64,000 nt of DNA, from contig DAORKG010000013.1 of NCBI GenBank assembly GCA_035439445.1, forward strand, positions 22,688 through 86,687, in the 5' to 3' direction. Position 1 is the first letter of the stretch, and each line of letters begins with the position of its first letter. This DNA is from UBA4416 sp035439445. Lineage in GTDB: Bacteria > Bacteroidota > Bacteroidia > B-17B0 > Aurantibacillaceae. This document shows, piece by piece, positions 35,627-44,739 of this stretch. The notes beneath the pieces are model-generated. The model saw nothing but the letters and a program-made list of their open reading frames with translations, was not told where the DNA came from and did no database searches. The position numbers and the translations under genes are program-made.

Positions 35627-36292
35627 ATGTTTTCAAGTAAAATTTTTAAAAAATACTGTTCAGAAGAGTGGTTAATAATCTTTGAAACAAATAAACAGGA
35701 AATTAAAATTAAAGCTAATCAGGTTGTTTTTAATGATGGAGATTCTGTAAAAGGAATTTATTTGATAGAAAAAGGTAAAGTGAAAGTATTATCGAAAATG
35801 GGAGAAAAAGATTACCACATCATTCGACTGGCAGGACACGATAGTATACTAGGACATAGAGGAATTCATTTTAAAAAATACCATATCAAAGCTGAAACTT
35901 TAGAAGATTCTGTTTTCACATTTATTCCTATTGAAATTTTTATAAAAATTATAAAAGCAAATCCAGAAATGGCAATTTACCTGATAAATTTTTTATCAGA
36001 AGAATTAAGAGAGGCAGAAGACAGAATGAAAAATTTAAGTATCCTTGATCCTAAAAAGAGAATTGCAATTATATTAATAAAACTGATTGACGTATTTGGA
36101 TACTCTAACTCTAAAAGCAATCTTTTATCATTTACTTTAAAACGCAGTGATATTGCTAATATGGCAAACACCACGTATGAAACCGTTATCAGATCATTAA
36201 CTTTTCTTGAAGAAAAAAATCTCATTGAAGGCATTGGAAAACAAATTGCCATCAAAAACGAAAAAAGATTGAGGGAATTTGCCAAAATTTAA
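35627..36292 (+). CDS. Crp/Fnr-family transcription regulator (first)
   Basis: 221 residues with a cyclic-nucleotide-binding-like beta-roll (about 20-125) and a Crp-type winged helix (about 145-220; recognition region LKRSDIANMANTTYETVIRSL). It lacks the N-terminal Cys cluster of true Fnr, so it should not bind a 4Fe-4S cluster; NO- or heme-sensing Dnr/NnrR proteins share this layout. Its place at the front of the denitrification region suggests control of those genes. Confidence 0.85.
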   Translation: MFSSKIFKKYCSEEWLIIFETNKQEIKIKANQVVFNDGDSVKGIYLIEKGKVKVLSKMGEKDYHIIRLAGHDSILGHRGIHFKKYHIKAETLEDSVFTFIPIEIFIKIIKANPEMAIYLINFLSEELREAEDRMKNLSILDPKKRIAIILIKLIDVFGYSNSKSNLLSFTLKRSDIANMANTTYETVIRSLTFLEEKNLIEGIGKQIAIKNEKRLREFAKI

Positions 36293-36327
36293 CGATTAAT
36301 GCTATATTTATGAATCATAATTATTTA

Positions 36328-36339
36328 TGATTCTAATCA
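36328..36339 (+). promoter_or_regulatory. Fnr/Dnr-type box upstream of the second Crp/Fnr gene
   Basis: TGATTCTAATCA is a TGAT-N4-ATCA palindrome 63 bp before the ATG. The same palindrome recurs before the copper operon, nirK and norC. Confidence 0.65.
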
Positions 36340-36402
36340 TATTTTAGAATATGAGTAAAGAATAACTTAGCATGAGAATGTAATTTCTCGTTATTTTGGG
36401 GT

Positions 36403-36996
36403 ATGTTTATTGAAAATGATATTTTAATAACTTGGGGTGCTATTGCAAAAAAATATAAAAAAGGAGAATTTATATTTTATGAGGGAGAGTGCTCTCATTT
36501 TTTTTATCAGCTAATAGCCGGTAAAGTTAAAATGTATAATACAAATTATGACGGAAGAGAATTTACTCAAGCTGAATTTGTAGCAGGTGAAAGTTTTGGA
36601 GAGCCCCCTATTTTTGTTGATGAACCCTACCCATCAACAGCCATTGCTATAGAAGATTCGGTTATTTTAAAAATAAAAAAAGAAAAATTTGTAGAACTTC
36701 TTGATGAATACCCTACGCTACAAAAAAAAATAATAACACTTTTTGCAAGCAGAATTTTCAGTAAAGCAATTACCGCCAGAGAAATCATTAATAATACTCC
36801 CGAAACACGCATTCTTTCTTTTTTAAACTCTTATAAAAAGAAAAATGGCTGTGAAAAACAAGAAATCGAAATTCCATATACCCGCCAGGAAATTGCAAAT
36901 TTTACTGGTTTGAGGGTAGAAACTGTCATTCGTACATTAAATAAAATGAAACAGAATAACAGAGTTAAAATAATTAATAGAAAACTTATATTTTAA
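36403..36996 (+). CDS. Crp/Fnr-family transcription regulator (second)
   Basis: 197 residues: effector-binding beta-roll (10-115) and Crp-type winged helix (about 135-197; YTRQEIANFTGLRVETVIRTL). It is distant from the first regulator, so this is not a recent duplication. Cys occurs only at two isolated sites, not as an Fnr cluster. It is preceded by a TGAT-N4-ATCA box, suggesting auto- or cross-regulation. Two bases separate it from the following membrane protein gene. Confidence 0.85.
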   Translation: MFIENDILITWGAIAKKYKKGEFIFYEGECSHFFYQLIAGKVKMYNTNYDGREFTQAEFVAGESFGEPPIFVDEPYPSTAIAIEDSVILKIKKEKFVELLDEYPTLQKKIITLFASRIFSKAITAREIINNTPETRILSFLNSYKKKNGCEKQEIEIPYTRQEIANFTGLRVETVIRTLNKMKQNNRVKIINRKLIF

Positions 36997-36998
36997 TT

Positions 36999-38225
36999 AT
37001 GAAATTGAACGCTAATTACTGGATAAAATTTTCTATAGTTAACTTAGTAATTATTGCCTTATTAGGCACGTTAATGAGATATAAAATAGGATTTGATTTT
37101 CCTTACCTAACTCAAAAAAACATCTTACATGCCCATTCACATTTTGCATTTTCAGGTTGGATAACCCACTCCATTTATGTCTTAATAATCTATTTTATTA
37201 TAAATAAATTAAATAGCAATTACCTTAAGCAGTATAAAATCATTTTGATAACAAATTTAGGTTGCTCATACGGCATGCTAATTTCTTTTTTCTTCACCGG
37301 TTATAGCTTTATTTCAATTTCATTATCAACACTTACTATTATAAATAGTTGTTTTTTAACGTACTATTTATTTAAAGATTTAAAAAAAATGGAAGCGTAT
37401 AATCCAAGTATTGCTTGGTTTAAAGCTGCTATGTGGTTTAATTTAATATCATCTGTTGGAACATTTTATTTGGCATATATGATGGCAAGCAGAAACTTTA
37501 ATGAACATTGGTATTTAGCATCCGTATATTTTTATCTGCACTTTCAATACAATGGCTTTTTTACATTTTCATGTTTTGGATTAATAATTCATACGCTACC
37601 TAAGTTTTTGCCCAATTACACTTATAATAAAAAAATATTTACACTATTCTTCAGCTCATGTATCTTTGCCTATTTTCTTTCGGTCTTATGGGCAAAAATA
37701 CCAAATTGGCTGTATGTAATTGTATTATTAGCAGCTATAATACAAATTATTGCATGGTACTTATTTATAAAAGATATTGTAATGGCATTAAAAGTAAATA
37801 ATTACCTACCAAGATTTTCTAAATTTATATTTTCGTTTGTGGCGGTAGCATTTACTATAAAATTACTGCTTCAGTTAGGCTCAACTCATCCTCAACTAAG
37901 TAAATTGGCATTTGGCTTTAGACCAGTAGTTATTGCCTACTTACACTTAGTATTGCTTGCCGTTATTTCTATTTTCTTGATTGGATATTTTTATACAAAC
38001 GAACTTATTTATGTTACCAAAAACACAACTAAAGCTATATATATATTTATGGTGGGTGTGTTTTTAAACGAATTAGTATTAGCCATACAGGGGATTGCCT
38101 CTTTTAGCTACTTTCCTATCAAATACATAAATGAAATTTTATTTGTCGTCTCTCTTATTCTGTTTTTAGGAAGTATTATGATTGTTTATTCTCAAATAAA
38201 ACCTAGGAATAAATTATTGCAATAA
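36999..38225 (+). CDS. Heme-copper-oxidase-subunit-I-like membrane protein
   Basis: 408 residues, about 12 membrane segments. H44-A-H46-S-H48 sits where NorB has its helix-II heme His (ILHAHSHFAFSGW). LHFQYNGFF near 181 lines up with the NorB FeB helix (VHLWVEGVWE), with Asn in place of Glu. A His in VVIAYLHLVL near 321 may match helix X. The paired HH of helix VII in NorB is not seen, so a standard binuclear centre looks incomplete. It is cotranscribed with the second Crp/Fnr gene. It may bind heme or sense NO; a role is not established. Confidence 0.55.
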   Translation: MKLNANYWIKFSIVNLVIIALLGTLMRYKIGFDFPYLTQKNILHAHSHFAFSGWITHSIYVLIIYFIINKLNSNYLKQYKIILITNLGCSYGMLISFFFTGYSFISISLSTLTIINSCFLTYYLFKDLKKMEAYNPSIAWFKAAMWFNLISSVGTFYLAYMMASRNFNEHWYLASVYFYLHFQYNGFFTFSCFGLIIHTLPKFLPNYTYNKKIFTLFFSSCIFAYFLSVLWAKIPNWLYVIVLLAAIIQIIAWYLFIKDIVMALKVNNYLPRFSKFIFSFVAVAFTIKLLLQLGSTHPQLSKLAFGFRPVVIAYLHLVLLAVISIFLIGYFYTNELIYVTKNTTKAIYIFMVGVFLNELVLAIQGIASFSYFPIKYINEILFVVSLILFLGSIMIVYSQIKPRNKLLQ

Positions 38226-38238
38226 TTCAGTATTAAAT

Positions 38239-40242
38239 TTAGAATAAGAAATTTAAGTTAAGTAAATAATTTCTTCCAAATCTTGGAATCTGACCAATAT
38301 CCAGGTGTTCTCTATAATTTTCATCGAAAATATTTTCACAGGCAATTGATAACTGCATCACTGTAGATTTAATTCTGAAATTTTTAGAAACTCTTAAATT
38401 AAACACATGAAATTCAGGTGTTACTTTATCTCCATAATCTACATTAATTCTATTTTGAGCCATACCATAATCATGCTCTAGCTGAAATTGAAATAATTTA
38501 TAATTATAGCGGAGGGCATGCTGTAATTTAAGAGGTGGAACCAAAGGAAGAGACTGTCCATTATCTGTTTCTGTATATATATATTTAACACTACTGATAT
38601 ATGATAAGTTATTTATAATATATGCCTTCAAATTAAATTCAACGCCTCTAGTAATAGCAAAATCAATATTTTTGTAGGTCTTTAAACCATATGCCCCTAT
38701 AGTCATTTGGCTTAAACCATATAGTTTATAAGAATAAATATAATTACTGATATGATGATAAAAGAAACTGAATGAATAGTCAATTTTTTTAAGAATGTGT
38801 TTAAAGGATAGCTCATACTGGTAAGATTGCTCAGGCTTTAATAATACATTTCCCACATAGTCATATTGATCTTGTCGATTAAACAGATAATATCCATAGC
38901 GTTCATTACTTGTCGGAAGTCTTTCGCTATATCCAATAGTTATTTGAGCTAAAATTTTTTCTTTAAATAATTTAGAATATGAAACACTTCCATTTTTTAA
39001 AACATCATTTAGTTCTTTTGCAATATTTGTATTAAACACTTTCCATTGTCTATAACCAGACCCTCTTACTGCTGATTGTGAAAAATAATCGACCCTTCCG
39101 TTTAGCGTGAGCTGTTGCGCATATTTAAAATCAAACTTATATTTCAACGAAATACCAGCATCATTTAAATTATTTTCGGGTAAGGTTTGCATATACATAA
39201 TAGGCTCTCCTATAGGATACATAATCATATCAGCTCTGGCATATACATTATGATAATCAATTCGGATTTTAAGTTTACCGGCCGCGCTTAGTTCGTTATA
39301 AAAACCAGTTGTTTTTGTCCACCCGGGCATATCCATATGCATTGGCACATCGCTACGGTGCGTATCATCCATTTGATGAGTAATTTCATTATAATAGACT
39401 TTAAATTCATTATTTGTAAGAAACTTATTTTTTATTTCTAATTTATGAGTAGCAGAAAATATTTGTGCATTAGCAGTTCCAACATCCATCGGTAAAGCCG
39501 GATACCCAATATTCTTACCCCAATCTCCTAAATAATCTAACTTTACAACCTGTGTTCCAGATAACTTTAACATAAGTGTTGCACCTAAATTATATTTCTC
39601 AAATCCTGAATAAGGAACTATTAAATTTCCACCAGCTATGTAATTTCCTGCTTTACGATATGTTCCATTAATTCTGTAAGCAACTTTTTTTACAGATTGC
39701 TGTAAAGCAGCAGAAGCATAATAGGCATTATTAACTGTTAAGTAAGATTGTGAAATCTGACCGTTAATTTTTGAATGACAATTAAATCCAGGCTCTTTTA
39801 ACTGCATATTAATTTGTCCTCCAATTGTACTGCCATTCATTGCTCCAGAAGCTCCATGAGCAACCTGAATAGATGATAAATTAGTAGGTTCAACATAAAT
39901 AGAAACCGGATCCATTTTATCTGTACAAGCACCATAAATCCGCATTCCATCAATAGTTAAATTAGTTTGTCCTGAACTATAATTTCTCAAAGTTGGCTCT
40001 AAGCCATAAGCGCCTCTTTTAATAAGATTAACTCCCTGCATTCTTGATAAAATATCTTCAGTACTTGCCAGCTTATTATTTTTATAGAAATCAAACGATT
40101 GATTTTTTTCATCAGCTAAATCACACACAGAAACTTCCTCAAGTGTTATTGTTTTAGCAGAAGAATCCTTGGGAGCACTTTGCCCCCAAAGATTCTGTGT
40201 AACTAAACAACACAACACACTGCCTATAATTACTTTATACAT
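38239..40242 (-). CDS. TonB-dependent receptor, likely copper (OprC/NosA-like)
   Basis: 667 residues: signal peptide 1-20, plug domain (about 30-160, with LSRMQGVNLIKRG and the TIGGQINMQL segment), then a 22-strand barrel ending in LLNLNFLF. The plug motif IYGACTDKMDPVSIYVEP and Met-rich loops (DVPMHMDMPGW, YPIGEPIMYMQ) resemble OprC/NosA receptors that import copper and support copper denitrification enzymes. The stop of the lipoprotein gene overlaps its start region by one base, so they form one operon. Confidence 0.75.
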   Translation of the reverse strand: MYKVIIGSVLCCLVTQNLWGQSAPKDSSAKTITLEEVSVCDLADEKNQSFDFYKNNKLASTEDILSRMQGVNLIKRGAYGLEPTLRNYSSGQTNLTIDGMRIYGACTDKMDPVSIYVEPTNLSSIQVAHGASGAMNGSTIGGQINMQLKEPGFNCHSKINGQISQSYLTVNNAYYASAALQQSVKKVAYRINGTYRKAGNYIAGGNLIVPYSGFEKYNLGATLMLKLSGTQVVKLDYLGDWGKNIGYPALPMDVGTANAQIFSATHKLEIKNKFLTNNEFKVYYNEITHQMDDTHRSDVPMHMDMPGWTKTTGFYNELSAAGKLKIRIDYHNVYARADMIMYPIGEPIMYMQTLPENNLNDAGISLKYKFDFKYAQQLTLNGRVDYFSQSAVRGSGYRQWKVFNTNIAKELNDVLKNGSVSYSKLFKEKILAQITIGYSERLPTSNERYGYYLFNRQDQYDYVGNVLLKPEQSYQYELSFKHILKKIDYSFSFFYHHISNYIYSYKLYGLSQMTIGAYGLKTYKNIDFAITRGVEFNLKAYIINNLSYISSVKYIYTETDNGQSLPLVPPLKLQHALRYNYKLFQFQLEHDYGMAQNRINVDYGDKVTPEFHVFNLRVSKNFRIKSTVMQLSIACENIFDENYREHLDIGQIPRFGRNYLLNLNFLF

Positions 40243-41084
40243 TATTGTAATGTCATCTCAAAATATTGGTCATTACTAATTAAAGTACCGTTTTTATAAA
40301 TATTTAAATGAACATACCACAGGCCAGTCATTGTATAATTAACTTTCCCTACATAATGTCCATTACCCGTATTTACAGGATTTATATTATTTGGAGATCC
40401 ATGCCCCATACTTGGCATTTCTGGAACAATTTCAACGGAGTAATTATTAATTGAAGGGAAACTCATCATAGATGCTTTTTGATGTAAAGTGATTTCAAAA
40501 TTATTTATCCCTACCTGTGGATTTTTAGGCTGTACTATAGAAATAAAAACAGATTTATTACTGTCTAATGACAATACAACACTTTTGAATTTTGCAGGAG
40601 AACTTGAGGCTACATTTACCCCAAGAGTTCCTTCTCCTTCCAGCCCATTTTTATGGTTATGAAACATTAGATTTAAGGACCATTGTGAAGAAGTTCCTGG
40701 CATAGAAAAAACAACAGCTGATTTAAAATAGCCATTAGTTGTAGTTGTATCTTCAGTATTTTCAACCGGACAGCTATGTACCATCGTTCCCATATTCATC
40801 ATTGGCATTACATCGAAATGTCCTGCACTTAAAGGACTACCATCAACAGAATCAAACAATGAAACATATACTTCGTTGTATCCGGTTTCAAATGTTTTTG
40901 TTGAATACACTATAGCTTTTGCTTTTGCACCAAGTATATATGTTTCTCCTATTTTTACAAGATTAGTTGTTGAAGTATTTGTATTATTTGTAGAATCTTC
41001 CGGCTCTATCTGATTATTCTTTTTACAAGAAAAAACAATTGAACTTATTGCTACTAATAGCAATGCTTTATTAATAATTTTCAT
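40242..41084 (-). CDS. Met/His-rich copper-binding lipoprotein with YtkA-like domains
   Basis: 280 residues, lipoprotein signal (lipobox Cys20, FSC). Two beta-sandwich halves of the YtkA/FixH-like kind. Met/His clusters look like copper sites: FDVMPMMNMGTMVHSCP near 95 and EMPSMGHGSPNNINP near 230, followed by GHYVGKVNYTMTGLWYVHLNI. It starts the copper operon with the TonB receptor and probably binds Cu in the outer membrane or periplasm. Confidence 0.65.
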   Translation of the reverse strand: MKIINKALLLVAISSIVFSCKKNNQIEPEDSTNNTNTSTTNLVKIGETYILGAKAKAIVYSTKTFETGYNEVYVSLFDSVDGSPLSAGHFDVMPMMNMGTMVHSCPVENTEDTTTTNGYFKSAVVFSMPGTSSQWSLNLMFHNHKNGLEGEGTLGVNVASSSPAKFKSVVLSLDSNKSVFISIVQPKNPQVGINNFEITLHQKASMMSFPSINNYSVEIVPEMPSMGHGSPNNINPVNTGNGHYVGKVNYTMTGLWYVHLNIYKNGTLISNDQYFEMTLQ

Positions 41085-41198
41085 AATTAAGTTAAATAAA
41101 TTGTAAACAATAATTGATTTTTGGAAAGGCTAATATTATAGCACAATAATCTATAGCTTATTAAGAAATAATAAACTAAATGTAATTTAACAAGTTAT

Positions 41199-41567
41199 TT
41201 AGCAGGTTGGGGGATGGAAGATTGACAATGATAATTCATGAGTTTTTCCATCAACATACAGAATATTTAAGGATGCTTTAGAGATATAAGGGTCTTTTAT
41301 AACCAAATCAAAATCATTTGAGAATAACTGAATTTCATTATCGGCCTTAACATTACTTTTTGATTGGTCTTCCTTCTTTTCCTGTTCTTTAATTTGTTTT
41401 TTTAAATGGCATTTACCATTACATTTCAAGGCAGGTTTTGATTTATTTTCACAGTATTTAAGCGTAATCTGTTCTATATTTAGTAAGTAATTAGTATAAA
41501 TAAGAAACTTACCAAACGAAGAACTTAAAAGACCTACTATAATAATTATGATTACAGAAAATTTCAC
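41199..41567 (-). CDS. Small Cys/Lys-rich secreted protein of the copper locus
   Basis: 122 residues, signal peptide or anchor 1-24. A CNGKCHLKKQI motif and an earlier KYCENKSKPALKC segment give four Cys in a short span. The family is seen in Bacteroidota near metal-uptake receptors, from recall and not verified. Its start lies 50 bp from a TGAT-N4-ATCA box, and it precedes the copper lipoprotein and receptor genes in the same direction. Confidence 0.55.
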   Translation of the reverse strand: MKFSVIIIIIVGLLSSSFGKFLIYTNYLLNIEQITLKYCENKSKPALKCNGKCHLKKQIKEQEKKEDQSKSNVKADNEIQLFSNDFDLVIKDPYISKASLNILYVDGKTHELSLSIFHPPTC

Positions 41568-41616
41568 GCGACAATTTTACGAAAACAAAGTTAAACCACA
41601 AACTCTTTAATTTATG

Positions 41617-41628
41617 TGATTATAATCA
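41617..41628 (-). promoter_or_regulatory. Fnr/Dnr-type box upstream of the copper operon
   Basis: TGATTATAATCA is a perfect 12-bp palindrome located 50 bp before the start of the small Cys-rich gene and its downstream copper operon. Confidence 0.65.
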
Positions 41629-41648
41629 TATTTTTTGCATGATGTTTA

Positions 41649-42383
41649 TTAGTTTTCATTTCTGACGATGATTTCAAATTGAGAAGTCAAATGAGACAAA
41701 TTAAAAGAATAATTCTTAGAATCACTCATTTTACCAATGGTTTCAGAGTTATTACGAAACTTTTGTATATAGTAAATTCCTTTATATTTAACTTTTTCAA
41801 GAAATGAAACCATTTGTTGAAGATCTGATGAGTCGAATAAATGAGAATGTATTGTTGTTCGAACTTCGTGAGGAATAGATTTTTTTATTAAAAAACTCAA
41901 TGTATCTTTAAACTCATTAAATAAATATGTATTCGTTATAGATTTAAATTTTTCCGGTGTTGCTTTAAAATCTAATGCAACATAATCAACTAAATTGTCA
42001 TTTATTAAATCTAATAATGTTTGGGGATTTGAACCATTTGTGTCAATCTTGACTAAGAATCCAAGTTTTTTAATTTCTTGTAATAAAGGCTTAATATGTT
42101 TGTGAGATGTGCATTCTCCACCGCTTAATACTACTCCGTCTAGTAATACCTTTCTTGAATTTAAGAAAGTTAAAACTTCAGGAATAGAAATTTTTCCTTT
42201 ACCAAACACTATTTCCGGATTATAACAATATACACACCTCATATTACAGCCTGCAAACCAAAGGATGCAGGCTGTTTTATCAGGGTAGTCTAATAATGTA
42301 AAAGGAGTAATGTTGTAAATAGGTTTAACTACATTTAAATTCCGTGAAATGTTTTCGCTGTTTATGTTCTCCTTTTTTTCCAA
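41649..42383 (-). CDS. nrdG: Anaerobic ribonucleotide reductase activating enzyme
   Basis: 244 residues. Radical-SAM motif C46-NMR-C50-VY-C53 and the SGGE motif (VVLSGGECTSHKH) are intact. It generates the glycyl radical on NrdD using SAM and a 4Fe-4S cluster. The only usable start seen is a TTG at 42,383, inside the small glycyl-radical frame that precedes it. It closes the nrdD operon. The presence of class III reductase fits anaerobic growth with nitrogen oxides. Confidence 0.9.
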   Translation of the reverse strand: MEKKENINSENISRNLNVVKPIYNITPFTLLDYPDKTACILWFAGCNMRCVYCYNPEIVFGKGKISIPEVLTFLNSRKVLLDGVVLSGGECTSHKHIKPLLQEIKKLGFLVKIDTNGSNPQTLLDLINDNLVDYVALDFKATPEKFKSITNTYLFNEFKDTLSFLIKKSIPHEVRTTIHSHLFDSSDLQQMVSFLEKVKYKGIYYIQKFRNNSETIGKMSDSKNYSFNLSHLTSQFEIIVRNEN

Positions 42384-42495
42384 TGTTAAAACTTTCTACT
42401 GGCCTGTGATACCCCATAACACGGGTATATACAAGGCATTTTGTTCTTTTTTCGTTATGTTCTAGTAACAGTTGTTGGTTGATTTGTGTGTTCAT
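42325..42495 (-). CDS. Separate glycyl-radical domain of anaerobic ribonucleotide reductase (or frameshifted NrdD end)
   Basis: A 56-codon frame with its own ATG overlaps the end of nrdD by 41 bp and the start of nrdG by 59 bp. It encodes the hallmark glycyl-radical stretch: CLVYTRVMGYHRPVESFN followed by GKKGEHK. The large nrdD product lacks this motif entirely. Either the radical domain is a separate small subunit, comparable in concept to the YfiD/GrcA spare part of pyruvate formate-lyase, or one base is extra near 42,477 and NrdD is a single chain of 757 residues. There is no strong ribosome-binding site. Confidence 0.7.
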   Translation of the reverse strand: MNTQINQQLLLEHNEKRTKCLVYTRVMGYHRPVESFNIGKKGEHKQRKHFTEFKCS

Positions 42496-44599
42496 ATGAT
42501 ATAGAATTAAGGGTTAGTTTTTCTAAAATTTCGTTGTCGCATTTTGGACAATATTCGTGTTCTCCCGATAAATAACCATGCACCGGGCAAACACTAAATA
42601 CAGGTGTAATAGTGATATAGGGTAAACTAAAATTTGATATTACTTTTTTAACTAAATTTCGGCAGGCTTCGGGTGTGCTGATTTTTTCTCTCATATATAA
42701 ATGCAGTACAGTTCCCCCTGTATATTTACATTGCAATTCATTTTGTAACAACAATGCTTCAAAAGGGTCATCCGTATGATTTACTGGGATTTGAGAACTA
42801 TTAGTATAATAAATATTTTCGTAAACTCCCGACTGAATAATATCTGTGTACCGCTTTTTATCTTCTTTAGCAAAACGATAAGTAGTTCCTTCTGCAGGGG
42901 TAGCTTCAAGATTATATAGGTTCCCTGTTTGTTCCTGAAACATTTGCATTTTAGTTCTGATATAATCTAATACTTCTGATGCAAATCCGATTCCTGATTC
43001 AGTAGTAATATTATCAGCATTATTAGTAAAGTTCATAATCATTTCGTTAATGCCATTAACACCAATTGTAGAAAAATGATTTCTAAAATGAGGCAGATAC
43101 CTTTTGGTATACGGATATAAACCTCTATCATACATCTCCTGAATAAACAGTCTTTTTTTCTCAAGTGTAGATTTAGATAGTTCTAGTAAAAAATCCAATC
43201 GTTCGTATAAAGCACTTATATTTCCTTTATATAAATAACCTAAACGAGCCATATTAATCGTAACTACTCCAATGCTTCCGGTCATTTCAGCACTACCAAA
43301 TAAACCATTTCCGCGTTTCAAAAGCTCTCTTAAATCTAGTTGTAATCGGCAACACATACTTCTTACTGCATTAGGCTTATATGCTTTTTCGTTTTCAACT
43401 TTATTACCATATTCATCTATTTTATATTGACTACCAATAAAGTTTTGAAAATATGAAGAACCAATTTTTGCAGTATTTTCAAATAGCAAATCTGTGTTCT
43501 CACCATACCAGTCAAAATCTTCTGTAATATTTACTGTTGGAATAGGAAAAGTAAAAGGTTGTCCATTAGAATCCCCTTCGGTCATTACAGTATAGTAAGC
43601 TTTGTTAATCATGTTCATTTCATTTTGGAAATGTTCATAACGCAAATCAATTAAATTATTTATACCACGCTCTTTTGCCATTAGTAATAAAGTTTGATCT
43701 GTCACATTTTCAAATAAATGATGATCTTTTCTTGTAGGAATCTGTTCTTTCAAATCTGCAGGAACAACCCAATCTAACGTTATATTTGTAAATGGAGATT
43801 GTCCCCAGCGTGCCGGAACATTAAGATTATATACAAAACTTTTTACGGCTTTTAAAACTTCTTGATATGATAGTTTATCTTTAAATACATAGGGTGCTAA
43901 ATAAGTATCAAAAGAACTAAAGGCCTGCGCGCCTGCCCACTCACTTTGTAATATTCCTAAAAAATTAGCCATTTGACCTAAAGCTTCTCTAAAATGAGAA
44001 GGGGGTTTACTTTCAACACGTCCTCTAATTCCATTGAATCCATCATTTAATAAGGCTCTTAAACTCCAGCCGGCACAATATCCTGTCAAGCAATCTAAAT
44101 CATGGATATGAATATCACCATTTCGATGAGCATATCCTTCTTCAGGAGTGTAGACTTTGTCTAGCCAATAATTGGCAATAATTTTCCCTGCCACATTATT
44201 TACCAAACCTGCATTTGAATAAGATGTGTTTGCATTGGCATTAATCCTCCAATCTGTCTGCCCAATGTATTCTTCAATTGTTTGAGTGCTATTTACATAA
44301 GTTGTATTACTATCTATATTAGTAGTTGTTTGACGTTGCAGCTTACGTGTATGTCGATATAACATAAAAGAACGCATCACATCAAAGTAATTTTTAGAAT
44401 ACAATTCCTGTTCTATTAAATCCTGTATTTCCTCAACACTCCAAGTATCTTTACTTTCAAGCTTTAGTTGAATATTTGCAAATATTTGATTATCGTAAGT
44501 TGAATTTTCACTTTTAAATCCTTTAATAATTGCTTCTTTAATTTTAAATAAATCCATGGGTTTGTATTCCCCGTTTCTTTTAATAACGTATTTTTCCAT
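42455..44599 (-). CDS. nrdD: Anaerobic ribonucleoside-triphosphate reductase, large part
   Basis: 714 residues. An ATP-cone domain opens the protein (1-95, VIKRNGEYKPMDLFKI). The catalytic barrel has the substrate-site Cys in CAGWSL, and the zinc ribbon CPVHGYLSGEHEYCPKC is near 680. The frame then ends without the glycyl-radical motif, which is found in the overlapping frame at 42,325-42,495. It reduces ribonucleoside triphosphates to deoxy forms without oxygen. A T-rich gap of about 140 bp separates its start from the Rrf2 gene. Confidence 0.9.
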   Translation of the reverse strand: MEKYVIKRNGEYKPMDLFKIKEAIIKGFKSENSTYDNQIFANIQLKLESKDTWSVEEIQDLIEQELYSKNYFDVMRSFMLYRHTRKLQRQTTTNIDSNTTYVNSTQTIEEYIGQTDWRINANANTSYSNAGLVNNVAGKIIANYWLDKVYTPEEGYAHRNGDIHIHDLDCLTGYCAGWSLRALLNDGFNGIRGRVESKPPSHFREALGQMANFLGILQSEWAGAQAFSSFDTYLAPYVFKDKLSYQEVLKAVKSFVYNLNVPARWGQSPFTNITLDWVVPADLKEQIPTRKDHHLFENVTDQTLLLMAKERGINNLIDLRYEHFQNEMNMINKAYYTVMTEGDSNGQPFTFPIPTVNITEDFDWYGENTDLLFENTAKIGSSYFQNFIGSQYKIDEYGNKVENEKAYKPNAVRSMCCRLQLDLRELLKRGNGLFGSAEMTGSIGVVTINMARLGYLYKGNISALYERLDFLLELSKSTLEKKRLFIQEMYDRGLYPYTKRYLPHFRNHFSTIGVNGINEMIMNFTNNADNITTESGIGFASEVLDYIRTKMQMFQEQTGNLYNLEATPAEGTTYRFAKEDKKRYTDIIQSGVYENIYYTNSSQIPVNHTDDPFEALLLQNELQCKYTGGTVLHLYMREKISTPEACRNLVKKVISNFSLPYITITPVFSVCPVHGYLSGEHEYCPKCDNEILEKLTLNSISYEHTNQPTTVTRT

Positions 44600-44739
44600 T
44601 GTTGTTATATTATAAGTTTTTATTATCTTTTTTTGTTTTTTATAATCAAATCAAACCCAGCCCTTACATTGTAAAGGTTTTGTATTTTTAAATAAAGAAC
44701 TATTGTTGAATTGAAATGCTTATTAGAAGCTTATTTGCA

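Noticed and set aside
36403..36996. True oxygen-sensing Fnr
   Set aside because: The N-terminal Cys cluster needed for the 4Fe-4S sensor is missing in both Crp/Fnr proteins of the window.
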